Assembly: GCA_030830185.1 (NCBI GenBank)
Contig: JAURNN010000069.1
Location: 1 to 16,566 of the forward strand
Source: Bacillota bacterium
GTDB taxonomy: Bacteria > Bacillota_I > Bacilli_A > Acholeplasmatales > Acholeplasmataceae
Length of the DNA: 16,566 bases
Direction of reading: 5' to 3'
Positions 1 to 7,649 of the stretch are shown here, piece by piece; the first letter of the stretch is position 1; every line of letters begins with the position of its first letter. The notes beneath the pieces were generated by a model. That model searched no databases. It had not been told where the DNA came from and saw nothing but the letters and a program-made list of their open reading frames with translations. The position numbers and the translations under genes are program-made.

Positions 1-1592
1 GAAAAATCAAACATATGTTTGGTGGAGAGATCATTTTTTCTGAAGACACGTTTAAACAAAAACGTTTCGAATACGCCTTAGAACATGATGCTCTTTTTAG
101 TTTCTTAGATATTTATCAAGAAGATGATGATCATATTAGAATCATCGAGGTCAAAGCCACGACATCAAAAAAATTTGATGATGCATGTTTTTATTTCAAG
201 CGTGGTAAAGATAAAAACCACATGTTTGAGCGACATGGAGAGATTTATTACCCTTATCATATTCATCATCAAGAAGTTTCAAATAACTATTTAGAAAAAT
301 ATCAAACCATGCTTGATAAAAACCATAAAATCGGTGAATATCTTTATGATATTGCATATCAAAGATATATTATTGATCACGCACTTAAAACCAATAAAAA
401 AGTATCATATTTTTTAGCGGTATTAAATCATGCTTATATTTTTGATGGGCGTCATGATGATGAACATCATCCTGTTTATACCGATGACATCATCAAACTT
501 GTTGATGTGACCGAAGTCACAAAAGAAATGATGCCAAAATTAGTATATGATGTTTCAGCGGTTTTAAATAGAGTCGATCTATTAAGTGTAGAAAGAGTCA
601 ATGTTGGTAAACATTGTTTTTATCACAAAGATAAAGAATGTCCTTTTGTTCCAATATGTTTTAAAGATGTTCCTAAAGAAGATAGTATATTGACATATTT
701 AGATAGACATCACGGTTATGTTTATGAGAAAAAAGGTGAAAAACAAGATATTTGGGAACTTTTAAATGATGGTCGTGTTCACGCACTTGATTTAGAGGAT
801 TCTTTATTAAATCCTAATCATTACGATTCACCGAATCGGATCATAAAAAATAGCATTCAAAAAGAAACAGTTCAATATTATGTGGATCAAAAAGAAGAAA
901 AACCTTATCTCAATAGAAAAAACATCAAAGAAATTTTAGAGACATTTAAGTATCCAATCTATCATTTAGATTTTGAATCATTTCCTGCACCATTACCTAG
1001 ATTTAAAGGTGAAATACCTTATATGCAATCCTTGTTTCAATACTCATTACATATCGAGCGTGAACCTGGGGTTTGTGACCAACATCTAGACCATGTAGGA
1101 TTTCTAGCTAGTAATCATAAAGATCAACGACGTGAACTCGTAGAATCGATGTTAAAAGATATTAAAGAAGATGATGGCACCATCATTGTGTGGAATGATT
1201 CTTTTGAAAAAACAAGAATTAAAGAGCTTGTTGTCTTATTTCCTGAATATCAAGAAAGACTCCTGGATATACATGATCGTATTTATGATTTGATGAAAGT
1301 TGTCAAAGGAGATAAAGAGATTCAAGGGGAATCGATGATGAATTACTATCATAGAAAGATGCAAGGGTCTTTCTCAATTAAAAAAGTATTACCACTTTTC
1401 AGTCATCTTAATCACCAAGATTTAGAAGTGAAACATGGCGGAGAAGCAATGGAAGTATTTGCTAATTTTCCTAATTATGACAAAAAAACGTTTGAACAAA
1501 AATATGAAGCACTCATTGAATATTGTAAACTTGATACCTATGCGATGGTTGAAATATTAGATGGTCTAAGAAAGTTAAGCGAAAAAGTATAA
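1..1592 (+). CDS. DUF2779-type nuclease: PD-(D/E)XK-like region plus DEDD exonuclease-like domain (5' end missing)
   Basis: This is the 3' part of a gene that begins before the window. The frame is open to the left edge, and the first ATG (15) lies inside a stretch that in this family is internal, so it is probably not the start. Residues are numbered from that ATG. D32 with E45-V-K47 looks like a PD-(D/E)XK nuclease core. C201, C209 and C215 resemble the iron-sulfur cysteines of RecB/Cas4-like nucleases. The C-terminal part carries an RNase H-fold exonuclease pattern: DFE at 319-321, ND at 394-395, and Y503-x3-D507, as in DEDDy exonucleases. The architecture matches proteins annotated as DUF2779, which are common in Mollicutes and many other bacteria. 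A DNA or RNA processing role is inferred; the substrate is unknown. The stop is TAA, with no convincing terminator before the next gene. I am confident of the family and less so of activity. Confidence 0.8.
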   Translation, partial: KIKHMFGGEIIFSEDTFKQKRFEYALEHDALFSFLDIYQEDDDHIRIIEVKATTSKKFDDACFYFKRGKDKNHMFERHGEIYYPYHIHHQEVSNNYLEKYQTMLDKNHKIGEYLYDIAYQRYIIDHALKTNKKVSYFLAVLNHAYIFDGRHDDEHHPVYTDDIIKLVDVTEVTKEMMPKLVYDVSAVLNRVDLLSVERVNVGKHCFYHKDKECPFVPICFKDVPKEDSILTYLDRHHGYVYEKKGEKQDIWELLNDGRVHALDLEDSLLNPNHYDSPNRIIKNSIQKETVQYYVDQKEEKPYLNRKNIKEILETFKYPIYHLDFESFPAPLPRFKGEIPYMQSLFQYSLHIEREPGVCDQHLDHVGFLASNHKDQRRELVESMLKDIKEDDGTIIVWNDSFEKTRIKELVVLFPEYQERLLDIHDRIYDLMKVVKGDKEIQGESMMNYYHRKMQGSFSIKKVLPLFSHLNHQDLEVKHGGEAMEVFANFPNYDKKTFEQKYEALIEYCKLDTYAMVEILDGLRKLSEKV

Positions 1593-1604
1593 CTATGGTA
1601 TAAT
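1575..1604 (+). promoter_or_regulatory. Candidate promoter of the DEAD-box helicase gene
   Basis: A perfect TATAAT (1599-1604) lies 18 bp after TTAAGC (1575-1580), overlapping the end of the upstream coding region. It would give a leader of about 80 nt, the longest in the window. A weaker TATAAA at 1640-1645 is an alternative. The helicase has a strong AAGGAG site at 1680-1685. No riboswitch or stable hairpin was recognised in the leader. Confidence 0.5.
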
Positions 1605-1689
1605 AACTAAGTTGTAAAAAATAAAATAAGAATCGTGCGTATAAAATAACATAGACATGCAGGGTTTTTAGCAACATCAAAGGAGATTT

Positions 1690-2895
1690 ATGTTATTTTC
1701 ATCATTACCACTGATTCAACCGATTTTAAGGGCTGTCGATAAAAAAGGATACACGACACCTTCCCCGATTCAAGAAGCAGCAATACCTATCATTGTAGAA
1801 GGTAAAAATGTATTAGGACGTGCCGAAACAGGTACTGGTAAAACGGCAGCATTTTCACTTCCAATCATTCAGCATTTGAATGAATTAGGAAATAAAAGAC
1901 ATCCAAGCGCATTAATTCTAGCACCAACAAGGGAACTTGTTGAGCAAATTAAAGATTCATTTTTAAGTTATGGTTCTTTTACGAATTTAAGAGTACTTGC
2001 GGTTTATGGGGGGATTTCAGATCGTCCTCAAAAACAAAAGCTTGCAAAAGGTGTCGACATTTTAGTTGCGACACCAGGACGTTTACTTGATCTTATCAAT
2101 CAAAAATCATTGATGCTTAAATTTATTACGCATTTTGTCATTGATGAAGCTGATCGTATGTTTGATATGGGATTTATTTTAGATGTGACTAAAATTATGA
2201 ACATGTTACCTAAAGAAAAACAAACGATGATGTTTTCAGCAACGCTTGACCGTGAGGTTATGAATTTAGCAGATGAACACATTGGAGACTATGAAGTCAT
2301 CGATGTTGCAAAAGAAAAAGTTGAACTGAATCATATTACACAACAATTATTTTATGTTTCTAAGCGCAATAAGATTCAATTATTAAAAGATCAAATTAAA
2401 AATGGACCTGCTGTTCAAACATTGATTTTCACACGTACAAAGCATGGTGCAGATCAACTCGCAACGATTTTATTAGATATGAAATTAAAAGTTGCTGTCA
2501 TTCATGGCAATAAATCACAACAACAACGTCTTCGTGCGCTTCAGGGTTTTAAAGCGAACCGATTTGAGTTTTTAATTGCAACTGATGTTGCAGCAAGAGG
2601 ACTTGATATTCCTGCTTTACCTAGAATTATTAACTATGATGTGCCAGAACAAGCAGACGCATATATTCATAGAATGGGTCGTACAGGTCGTGCTGGTTTA
2701 ACTGGAGATGTGTATACCTATTGTTCAAAAGAAGAAAGATTGTTATTAAAACCAATCTTTAAAGAACTTGAAGCGCCCCTTATTTCTACATCACATGCTT
2801 ATGAAGAAATTGTTGAAGTGAAAAAACAACAATCACGTCCTTTTGCAAAAAAACAAGGTGGTTACAAAAGCCGTTTATCAGGTAGAAAAAGATAA
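1690..2895 (+). CDS. ATP-dependent DEAD-box RNA helicase (compact RhlE/Csh type)
   Basis: This is an RNA-unwinding ATPase of superfamily 2, probably acting in ribosome assembly or RNA turnover in the cytoplasm. All signature motifs are visible in order: Q-motif with Q28, Walker A AETGTGKT (45-52), PTREL (79-83), GG (107-108), TPGR (128-131), DEAD (152-155), SAT (183-185), ARGLD (302-306) and HRMGRTGR (327-334). The protein is 401 residues, close to the minimal two-RecA-domain core. Its only extension is a short basic tail from about residue 384, ending in GRKR, which probably binds RNA. The ATG at 1690 follows AAGGAG at 1680-1685. The gene is monocistronic: its own promoter lies upstream and a hairpin terminator follows. 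Family assignment is firm. Which paralogue it is (RhlE, CshA or CshB) cannot be decided from sequence alone. Confidence 0.96.
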   Translation: MLFSSLPLIQPILRAVDKKGYTTPSPIQEAAIPIIVEGKNVLGRAETGTGKTAAFSLPIIQHLNELGNKRHPSALILAPTRELVEQIKDSFLSYGSFTNLRVLAVYGGISDRPQKQKLAKGVDILVATPGRLLDLINQKSLMLKFITHFVIDEADRMFDMGFILDVTKIMNMLPKEKQTMMFSATLDREVMNLADEHIGDYEVIDVAKEKVELNHITQQLFYVSKRNKIQLLKDQIKNGPAVQTLIFTRTKHGADQLATILLDMKLKVAVIHGNKSQQQRLRALQGFKANRFEFLIATDVAARGLDIPALPRIINYDVPEQADAYIHRMGRTGRAGLTGDVYTYCSKEERLLLKPIFKELEAPLISTSHAYEEIVEVKKQQSRPFAKKQGGYKSRLSGRKR

Positions 2896-2929
2896 TTTCA
2901 TTTTTTATAAACATTTCATATAACAATTA

Positions 2930-2953
2930 AATGACGCCTCGCGTCATTTTTTT
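2930..2953 (+). terminator. Intrinsic terminator of the helicase gene
   Basis: An 8-bp perfect stem, AATGACGC (2930-2937) and GCGTCATT (2941-2948), with loop CTC, runs into a T-tract ending at 2953. The extended -10 of the next gene begins 2 bp later. Confidence 0.88.
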
Positions 2954-2954
2954 A

Positions 2955-2963
2955 TGATACAAT
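2955..2963 (+). promoter_or_regulatory. Extended -10 promoter of the phosphodiesterase gene
   Basis: TG-A-TACAAT at 2955-2963 directly follows the helicase terminator. No -35 hexamer is visible because that position falls in the terminator hairpin. The predicted transcript start (about 2970) would leave a leader of only about 12 nt holding AGAGGA (2972-2977). The block TTATGATACAATCT (2952-2965) recurs exactly at 15235-15248. Confidence 0.65.
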
Positions 2964-2981
2964 CTAGTCAAAGAGGAATGG

Positions 2982-3941
2982 ATGAAAAAGATTAAAAGAA
3001 GATATATCGTTTTATCATGGATTGGTGTTATAACCTTATTTTTAGCAGTTGGTCCAAAACAACAATTTGAACGGGTGAATCCATTTATGGCTCAAAATGG
3101 TAAAACACTTGTGATGGCACATGCTGGCGGAAAAGGCGTCTATCCAGATAACACAATGAAAGCTTATCAGTACGCGTTTGATCTTGGTGTTGATGTACTA
3201 GAAATGGACTTACAAATGACATCAGACGGGATTTTAGTTTTATCTCACGGTGAAAATGTCACAGGGAATACAAGACAACATTCAAATTGTGAGACATTTA
3301 TTTGGAAAGAAACCTATCAATATTTATATGACAATTGTAATTTTGCATATACCTATCAAGAATCTGATGGGACCTATTTATATCGTGATTTAACGCAAGA
3401 AGATGTGTACATTCAAAAAGTATATCTTCCAACACTAGAAGAAGTTTTTCAAACGTTTGGTAAAAACACGTTATATAATATCGAAATTAAAGCCGATAGT
3501 AATGCACCAAGGAATGATGTTGCAGATGTCTTATATATGTTAATGGAGCGTTATGATGTCATTGATTATGTCTTAGTAGCGACTGCGTTTGATGATATCA
3601 GTGCACATCTTTTAAATACATATCCTGATTTATTCATATCTACGTCTTTAGGTGCTGCACGTACATGGATCATCGGCATGTATACAATGACATCTATTAC
3701 ACTTGGAAGACCATCATATGCAGCCATTCAAGTACCGACAAGTTATGGATTTCCAGTAATAGAAACATTACAATTAGATACACGTTATTTAATTGGTGCA
3801 ACTCAAAGGCATAATATGGCAATGCATTACTGGACAGTCAATGATGAGGCAACTATGAGACTACTTATAAGTAGAGGTGCTGATGGTATTATTACAGATT
3901 ATCCCGAACTAATGATGACGATCCTTGAAGAAGAGGCATGA
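2982..3941 (+). CDS. Membrane-anchored glycerophosphodiester phosphodiesterase
   Basis: The likely reaction is hydrolysis of glycerophosphodiesters to glycerol 3-phosphate and an alcohol, outside the membrane. A basic N-terminus (KKIKRR) followed by a hydrophobic segment at about 8-24, without an obvious cleavage site, suggests an N-terminal anchor with the enzyme outside. The GDPD signature is present: H47, YPDNT (54-58), E74 and D76 in the ExD pair, D82, H89, and E168/K170 in NIEIK. The usual HRG motif reads HAGG here, so the arginine after the first catalytic histidine is replaced; I recall this in membrane-bound subfamilies. At 319 residues it is of normal length. The ATG at 2982 follows AGAGGA by 4 nt. 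The TGA stop sits in the loop of the terminator hairpin. It could feed on lipid head groups or lipoteichoic-type polymers (inference). Confidence 0.92.
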   Translation: MKKIKRRYIVLSWIGVITLFLAVGPKQQFERVNPFMAQNGKTLVMAHAGGKGVYPDNTMKAYQYAFDLGVDVLEMDLQMTSDGILVLSHGENVTGNTRQHSNCETFIWKETYQYLYDNCNFAYTYQESDGTYLYRDLTQEDVYIQKVYLPTLEEVFQTFGKNTLYNIEIKADSNAPRNDVADVLYMLMERYDVIDYVLVATAFDDISAHLLNTYPDLFISTSLGAARTWIIGMYTMTSITLGRPSYAAIQVPTSYGFPVIETLQLDTRYLIGATQRHNMAMHYWTVNDEATMRLLISRGADGIITDYPELMMTILEEEA

Positions 3942-3954
3942 TGCCTCTTTTTTT
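3931..3954 (+). terminator. Intrinsic terminator overlapping the phosphodiesterase stop codon
   Basis: Stem AAGAGGC (3931-3937) pairs with GCCTCTT (3943-3949) around the loop ATGAT, followed by a T-run to 3954. The TGA stop codon (3939-3941) lies in the loop, so the last codons form the 5' arm. Confidence 0.85.
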
Positions 3955-3955
3955 A

Positions 3956-3964
3956 TGCTATAAT
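3956..3964 (+). promoter_or_regulatory. Extended -10 promoter of the CHR/CBS/t6A operon
   Basis: TG-C-TATAAT at 3956-3964 is a perfect extended -10, placed 1 bp after the preceding T-tract. An ATG at 3963 overlaps this hexamer and would lie upstream of the predicted transcript start (about 3971). The next in-frame ATG (3981), preceded by GGAG (3972-3975), is therefore the better start. Confidence 0.72.
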
Positions 3965-3980
3965 GATTAATGGAGAAAAC

Positions 3981-4532
3981 ATGACATATAAACAATTATT
4001 TTTACAATTTTTTAAATTTGGTTTATTCACTTTCGGTGGTGGATATGCAATGATTCCAATGATGAGTCGTGTGTTTGTTTATGAACAAAAACTCATTGAT
4101 GAACATACAATGACCGATTATATCGCAATTTCTCAAATTGCACCTGGAATGATTGCGATTAATATGGCTAATGTCATAGGAAGACACTTAAAAGGTAAAA
4201 GAGGTAGTTTTATCGCAGTGAGTGGTGTTGCATTACCCTCTTTTTTAATTATTTCAATTATTGCTGCATTTATTCCAAATATACTTGATATACCAATTGT
4301 TTTAAAAGCAGTTCAAGGGATTGTCATTGCGGTGATTGTTTTATTATCGATTACAGTGATGAACTTACTTAAATATTTAAAAAAATACTGGTATTTATTA
4401 ACTTATGCATTCATGGTTTCTATGGTTGTCTTTTTCTTTCAAGTACCGATTGTTGTTGTGATACTTTCTGCCATTTTATTTGGAAGCATTCATGCATGGA
4501 TACTTTCTAGAAAAGAGGTGCCACATGCTTGA
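3981..4532 (+). CDS. Chromate transporter family (CHR) protein, first half-size subunit
   Basis: This is a short CHR-domain membrane protein of 183 residues. It carries the family signature near the N-terminus (FGLFTFGGGYAMIP, 13-26) and an APG motif at 54-56. Several hydrophobic segments follow (about 77-98, 108-130 and 138-172). Short CHR proteins usually occur as adjacent pairs, as here, and the pair is thought to replace one full-length ChrA. Family members transport chromate and possibly other oxyanions, so chromate should not be assumed as the natural substrate. The start at 3981 is preferred over 3963 because 3963 overlaps the -10 element and only 3981 has a well-spaced GGAG. Its last 8 nt overlap the next gene, implying translational coupling. 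Confidence 0.9.
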   Translation: MTYKQLFLQFFKFGLFTFGGGYAMIPMMSRVFVYEQKLIDEHTMTDYIAISQIAPGMIAINMANVIGRHLKGKRGSFIAVSGVALPSFLIISIIAAFIPNILDIPIVLKAVQGIVIAVIVLLSITVMNLLKYLKKYWYLLTYAFMVSMVVFFFQVPIVVVILSAILFGSIHAWILSRKEVPHA

Positions 4533-5052
4533 ATTACTATTTATCTTTTTATATGTTGGTCTTTTAACTGTTGGTGGTGGGATTGTTGCAATTCCTATTA
4601 TTCAGCAAGAAGTGGTTTCTAGAGGACTTATCTCCTTGTCAGATTTCATACTTATGATTGGTATCGCTGAATCTACACCAGGACCCATTGGAATTAATGT
4701 GGCAACATTCGTAGGCTATGATCTATTCGGACTTGTTGGCGCATTTATTACAACAACCGCGTTTATTATTCCATCATTTTTCATCTTATTGTTAAGCATC
4801 AATACAATTAAAAAACATCGTCAGCATCTATATGTCAATCAATGGTTTAAATATTTAAAAGCAGTGGTTGCAGGTCTAATCATGTATGCGACATTCACAC
4901 TTATAGAGATTGGATTTATAACAGAACAACAAACTGTTGAATCAAAATCCTTTATCGTTTTAGCAATCTTAATTGCAGTATCCATTGTCTTATACAAAAA
5001 GCCTTGGGCCATCGTTCTTATCGGTGCGATTTTAGGTATATTAATTTATTGA
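4525..5052 (+). CDS. Chromate transporter family (CHR) protein, second half-size subunit
   Basis: This is the partner of the preceding CHR protein, 175 residues. The signature GLLTVGGGIVAIPIIQQEV (12-30) and the conserved TPGPIGINVATFVGY (51-65) are clear. Hydrophobic segments lie at about 67-92, 110-132, 143-157 and 160-175. The frame is open upstream to an ATG at 4480. The ATG at 4525 is chosen because GAGGTG (4515-4520) precedes it by 4 nt and the protein then begins at the family's usual N-terminus. It overlaps the first subunit's stop by 8 nt. The two chains probably insert in opposite orientations to form one transporter (established for paired short CHR proteins, inferred here). The stop is TGA. 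Confidence 0.9.
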   Translation: MLELLFIFLYVGLLTVGGGIVAIPIIQQEVVSRGLISLSDFILMIGIAESTPGPIGINVATFVGYDLFGLVGAFITTTAFIIPSFFILLLSINTIKKHRQHLYVNQWFKYLKAVVAGLIMYATFTLIEIGFITEQQTVESKSFIVLAILIAVSIVLYKKPWAIVLIGAILGILIY

Positions 5053-5062
5053 GGACACACTG

Positions 5063-5779
5063 ATGACAAACTATGAACAATTCATTATTTTATGTAATAA
5101 ATTTACGAGATTACTCTCAGATACATATGATTTAAAATCAACGTCTACGATGGGACAAGTCATACGCATACTAAGACATCGCCATCCACTCATTAAACAA
5201 CACTTTGAGGCCTTAGATAGTTATTCAGATTTGAGAAATGTTTTGGTACATGAAAAATATGATCGTGTTGTTTTAGCACAACCCTCTGATCACGTTATTC
5301 GTCATTTCGAATGGATTTATGAAAGTTTATTAACTCCAGTGACATTAAAAGAACTCATGGAAAAAGAAGTGATAACCATCGATGCCGATGCTTCATTTAG
5401 CTCTCTTCTAGATTTAATAAAAAAACACGGATTTACGCATTATCCTATTTTTGAAGATGGCATATTTTTAGGAGTTTTTACAGATAGTGGGGTGACTCAT
5501 GCACTTGCTCAAACGTCTTTTGAACAATTAGCTGCACTTTATCAAACACCTATAAAGTCATTAATACAATATGATGAACACATTAAAGATGTTTTAGTTG
5601 TTTTACAGAAAGATTCTGTTTTTGATGTTTTTGATGCACTTCAAAAAAACGATAAAGACATTGAAACCATTCTTATTGTGACGCAAACGCCACTACAACA
5701 TGAAAATCAAATCAAAGGACTCATCGTTTCAAAAGCATTAACAAAAATACTAGAAACATATATATTAGGTCCCCAATGA
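5063..5779 (+). CDS. CBS-domain pair protein with HEPN-like N-terminal helical domain
   Basis: Two CBS domains occupy about residues 92-150 and 162-233. Such pairs usually bind adenine nucleotides and act as regulatory modules. The first 90 residues look helical and contain SDLRNVLVHE, where R58-N59-V-L-V-H63 fits the Rx4H motif (polar residue after Arg) of HEPN domains. Some HEPN proteins are ribonucleases or tRNA-modifying toxins; others are non-catalytic. No transmembrane segment or signal peptide is evident. The gene sits 10 nt after the second CHR gene, with GAGGA at 5051-5055. Its TGA stop overlaps the next ATG (ATGA, 5776-5779), so it is co-translated with the t6A enzyme. Function is unknown. 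The CBS call is firm; the HEPN assignment is a motif-level inference. Confidence 0.82.
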   Translation: MTNYEQFIILCNKFTRLLSDTYDLKSTSTMGQVIRILRHRHPLIKQHFEALDSYSDLRNVLVHEKYDRVVLAQPSDHVIRHFEWIYESLLTPVTLKELMEKEVITIDADASFSSLLDLIKKHGFTHYPIFEDGIFLGVFTDSGVTHALAQTSFEQLAALYQTPIKSLIQYDEHIKDVLVVLQKDSVFDVFDALQKNDKDIETILIVTQTPLQHENQIKGLIVSKALTKILETYILGPQ

Positions 5780-6747
5780 AAACAACCATCACAACACTTA
5801 AAAAATTAAGCACACAAGCGTTAAAAAAAACACTTAAACTAAAGATGCCAATCGCATTCCCAACTGAAACTGTTTACGGATTAGGTGCACCCTATGATGA
5901 TGAAGAAGCGATATTTAATGTGTTTGTTTTAAAAGGGAGACCACTGAACAATCCACTGATTGTTCATGTATCTTCTATTGAGATGATTCATTCACTCGTG
6001 GAATCTATTCACCCAGATGCAGTATTATTAATGGAAACCTTTTTTCCTGGACCACTCACTTTAATTATGAAAAAAAGTAATTATGTTTCTGCACTTGTGA
6101 CTGCGAATCAAGATACAGTTGGCATACGCATGCCAAATCATAAGGTTGCACTTGAACTCATTACTAGAATAGGAAAACCTCTTGTTGCACCGAGTGCGAA
6201 TATATCAGGACGTCCAAGTGGAACTGAAGCGATGGATGTGTATGAAGATTTCCAAGGTAAAATCCCGTATATTATCGATGGTGAAACGTCAGATGTCGGT
6301 ATTGAATCAACCATTGTTGATACAACAAGAGAACCCTTTGTTATATTAAGACCTGGTGCCATCACACGAGAGATGATTGAAAAAGTACTGAAAAAACCTC
6401 TTGCAACAACGATCAATAACGAAATTATTGCACCAGGCATGATTCATCCTCACTATGAACCCAATCACCCGCTAACAATTTTAAGAGGAAACGACGAACA
6501 TATTATTTTTTATGTCAATCAAAAAAAAGATGCCCTTTTTATAGGACATGAAAGATTTCTACCGTTTATTGATATTCAAAAGTTATCTTTAGGACAAGAC
6601 ATTAAAGAGATGACAAGATACTTATATCATGTTTTAAGACAATCAAATCATATGGATATTAAAGAAATATATACTCATGAAATCGATCATGAAGGATATA
6701 TGAATCGACTTTTAAAAGCATCAAAAAATCAGATTATTGACGTTTAA
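5776..6747 (+). CDS. ywlC: L-threonylcarbamoyladenylate synthase (Sua5/YwlC type)
   Basis: This enzyme makes threonylcarbamoyl-AMP from threonine, bicarbonate and ATP, the first step of the t6A37 modification of ANN-decoding tRNAs in the cytoplasm. The YrdC domain (about 10-205) shows FPTETVYGLGAP (28-39), KGRPLNNPLIVH (53-64), RMPN (118-121), APSANISGRPSGT (138-150) and GIESTIVD (175-182). The linker APGMIHPHYEP (219-229) is typical of the longer Sua5 form, and a divergent C-terminal Sua5 domain follows. The length of 323 residues fits Sua5/YwlC rather than the short TsaC. The ATG is embedded in the ATGA overlap with the CBS gene. The last 14 nt overlap the oppositely oriented downstream gene, and no terminator is visible. 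Confidence 0.94.
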   Translation: MKTTITTLKKLSTQALKKTLKLKMPIAFPTETVYGLGAPYDDEEAIFNVFVLKGRPLNNPLIVHVSSIEMIHSLVESIHPDAVLLMETFFPGPLTLIMKKSNYVSALVTANQDTVGIRMPNHKVALELITRIGKPLVAPSANISGRPSGTEAMDVYEDFQGKIPYIIDGETSDVGIESTIVDTTREPFVILRPGAITREMIEKVLKKPLATTINNEIIAPGMIHPHYEPNHPLTILRGNDEHIIFYVNQKKDALFIGHERFLPFIDIQKLSLGQDIKEMTRYLYHVLRQSNHMDIKEIYTHEIDHEGYMNRLLKASKNQIIDV

Positions 6748-7285
6748 GATTCACTGGACACGCCATCATATGGTTTGACCCAAAAGAAATCACTAGTTTA
6801 ACAACACTAATCAGTGTAAATAAAATATAGGATAAAGAGTGTCCTTGTTCTACAAGTCCAAATATAAATGCAACGATCATAATGGCTAGCCACCCGAATA
6901 ATGCTTTATACTTTGTTAATGTTAACGTTCTATACGTGACAACCGTCGTGACTAGATATGTTCCTAGCGCAAGTGAAAATGGAATTCCAAATAAAAATAT
7001 CATCACAAATGGATAAATATGAAGTGCTGGAAATCTAGTCACATGTTCAGGGTGTTGATTATAAAATTTAATAACGGATTTTGTTGTATTAAAATACGCA
7101 CCTAAAATCACATCGCTTAACAGTAAAATAAAGATAATGGTTTTAATTGGGTCTAAATAAAAATTTCTGTCTACTAAAAAACTTAAAATATGTCCTAAAA
7201 AAAGCCATAAAAAAGCCCAGATTAAATCTTTTTTTAATACCGTTTTACCGATAAAAGGATGTAAAAATGATGGTACATTTAACAT
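6734..7285 (-). CDS. Small multi-pass integral membrane protein, unrecognised
   Basis: I do not recognise this 183-residue protein. It has about five hydrophobic segments (roughly 21-38, 48-64, 90-118, 129-145 and 150-167) joined by short basic loops, and no signature motif. The frame is open further up to a TTG at 7303, but the ATG at 7285 is preferred. It is preceded by AGGA (7292-7295), and an extended -10 at 7311-7319 would start transcripts near 7304. It is convergent with the t6A synthase gene and overlaps its last 14 nt. It is divergent from the rhodanese gene, with overlapping -10 regions. The coding call rests on membrane-protein composition and on well-placed promoter and ribosome binding site. 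Confidence 0.75.
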   Translation of the reverse strand: MLNVPSFLHPFIGKTVLKKDLIWAFLWLFLGHILSFLVDRNFYLDPIKTIIFILLLSDVILGAYFNTTKSVIKFYNQHPEHVTRFPALHIYPFVMIFLFGIPFSLALGTYLVTTVVTYRTLTLTKYKALFGWLAIMIVAFIFGLVEQGHSLSYILFTLISVVKLVISFGSNHMMACPVNLKRQ

Positions 7286-7310
7286 GGTTTTTCCTGCTTT
7301 CAATACAAAT

Positions 7311-7319
7311 ATTATAACA
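7311..7319 (-). promoter_or_regulatory. Extended -10 promoter of the membrane protein, within a divergent promoter region
   Basis: Read on the minus strand, TG-T-TATAAT occupies 7319-7311. The predicted start near 7304 gives a leader of about 19 nt. On the plus strand the same bases contain TATTAT (7310-7315), a possible -10 for the rhodanese gene, whose site AAGGAAG is at 7321-7327. Two divergent polymerases could not occupy this site together. Confidence 0.55.
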
Positions 7320-7332
7320 TAAGGAAGAAAAT

Positions 7333-7620
7333 ATGAGACAGCGCAAAATACTTGATAAAGCGTATAAAAAAGAACTACTTATTATTGATGTTAGAACCAA
7401 AGAAGAATTTGCACAAGGTTATATTCCAACAGCTCAGTTGATTCCTCTAGATATCATTATTAAAGGTGAATATAAAGATCTTCCTAAAGATCAACTTATA
7501 TGTCTTTATTGTCATAGTGGTAGACGTTCAGGAATGGCGAAAAAGATATTAAAAAAAGCAGGATATCAGGTAAAAAATATTGGTGGTATTTTATCTTGGA
7601 AACAAGAAATCATTAAATAA
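7333..7620 (+). CDS. Single-domain rhodanese-like sulfurtransferase
   Basis: This is a stand-alone rhodanese domain of 95 residues, usual for the GlpE/PspE-sized class. The domain starts with the typical IIDVRTKEEFAQGYIPTA (17-34). The active-site loop is C60-H-S-G-R-R-S66, with the nucleophilic cysteine that carries persulfide. The GYQV...GGILSW ending (78-89) is also family-typical. It lacks a signal peptide, so it is probably cytoplasmic and could move sulfur for tRNA thiolation, iron-sulfur assembly or sulfide handling; the partner is unknown. The site AAGGAAG (7321-7327) precedes the ATG by 5 nt. It is separate from the response regulator downstream, which has its own promoter. Confidence 0.9.
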   Translation: MRQRKILDKAYKKELLIIDVRTKEEFAQGYIPTAQLIPLDIIIKGEYKDLPKDQLICLYCHSGRRSGMAKKILKKAGYQVKNIGGILSWKQEIIK

Positions 7621-7649
7621 CACTAAAAACTTCACTTTGTAAAGTAAAA

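Noticed and set aside
1605..1689. Possible riboswitch or cold-shock leader before the helicase gene
   Set aside because: The 85-nt leader has no stable hairpin, no known aptamer core and no terminator. It may simply be an ordinary leader.
5100..5200. HEPN/MNT-type toxin-antitoxin pair suggested by the RNxxxH motif
   Set aside because: No nucleotidyltransferase or other antitoxin gene is adjacent, and the protein carries CBS domains in a housekeeping operon.
6138..6440. Minus-strand open frame of 100 codons inside the t6A synthase gene
   Set aside because: It lies wholly within a conserved enzyme gene and has no independent signals, so it is an overlapping frame produced by codon bias.
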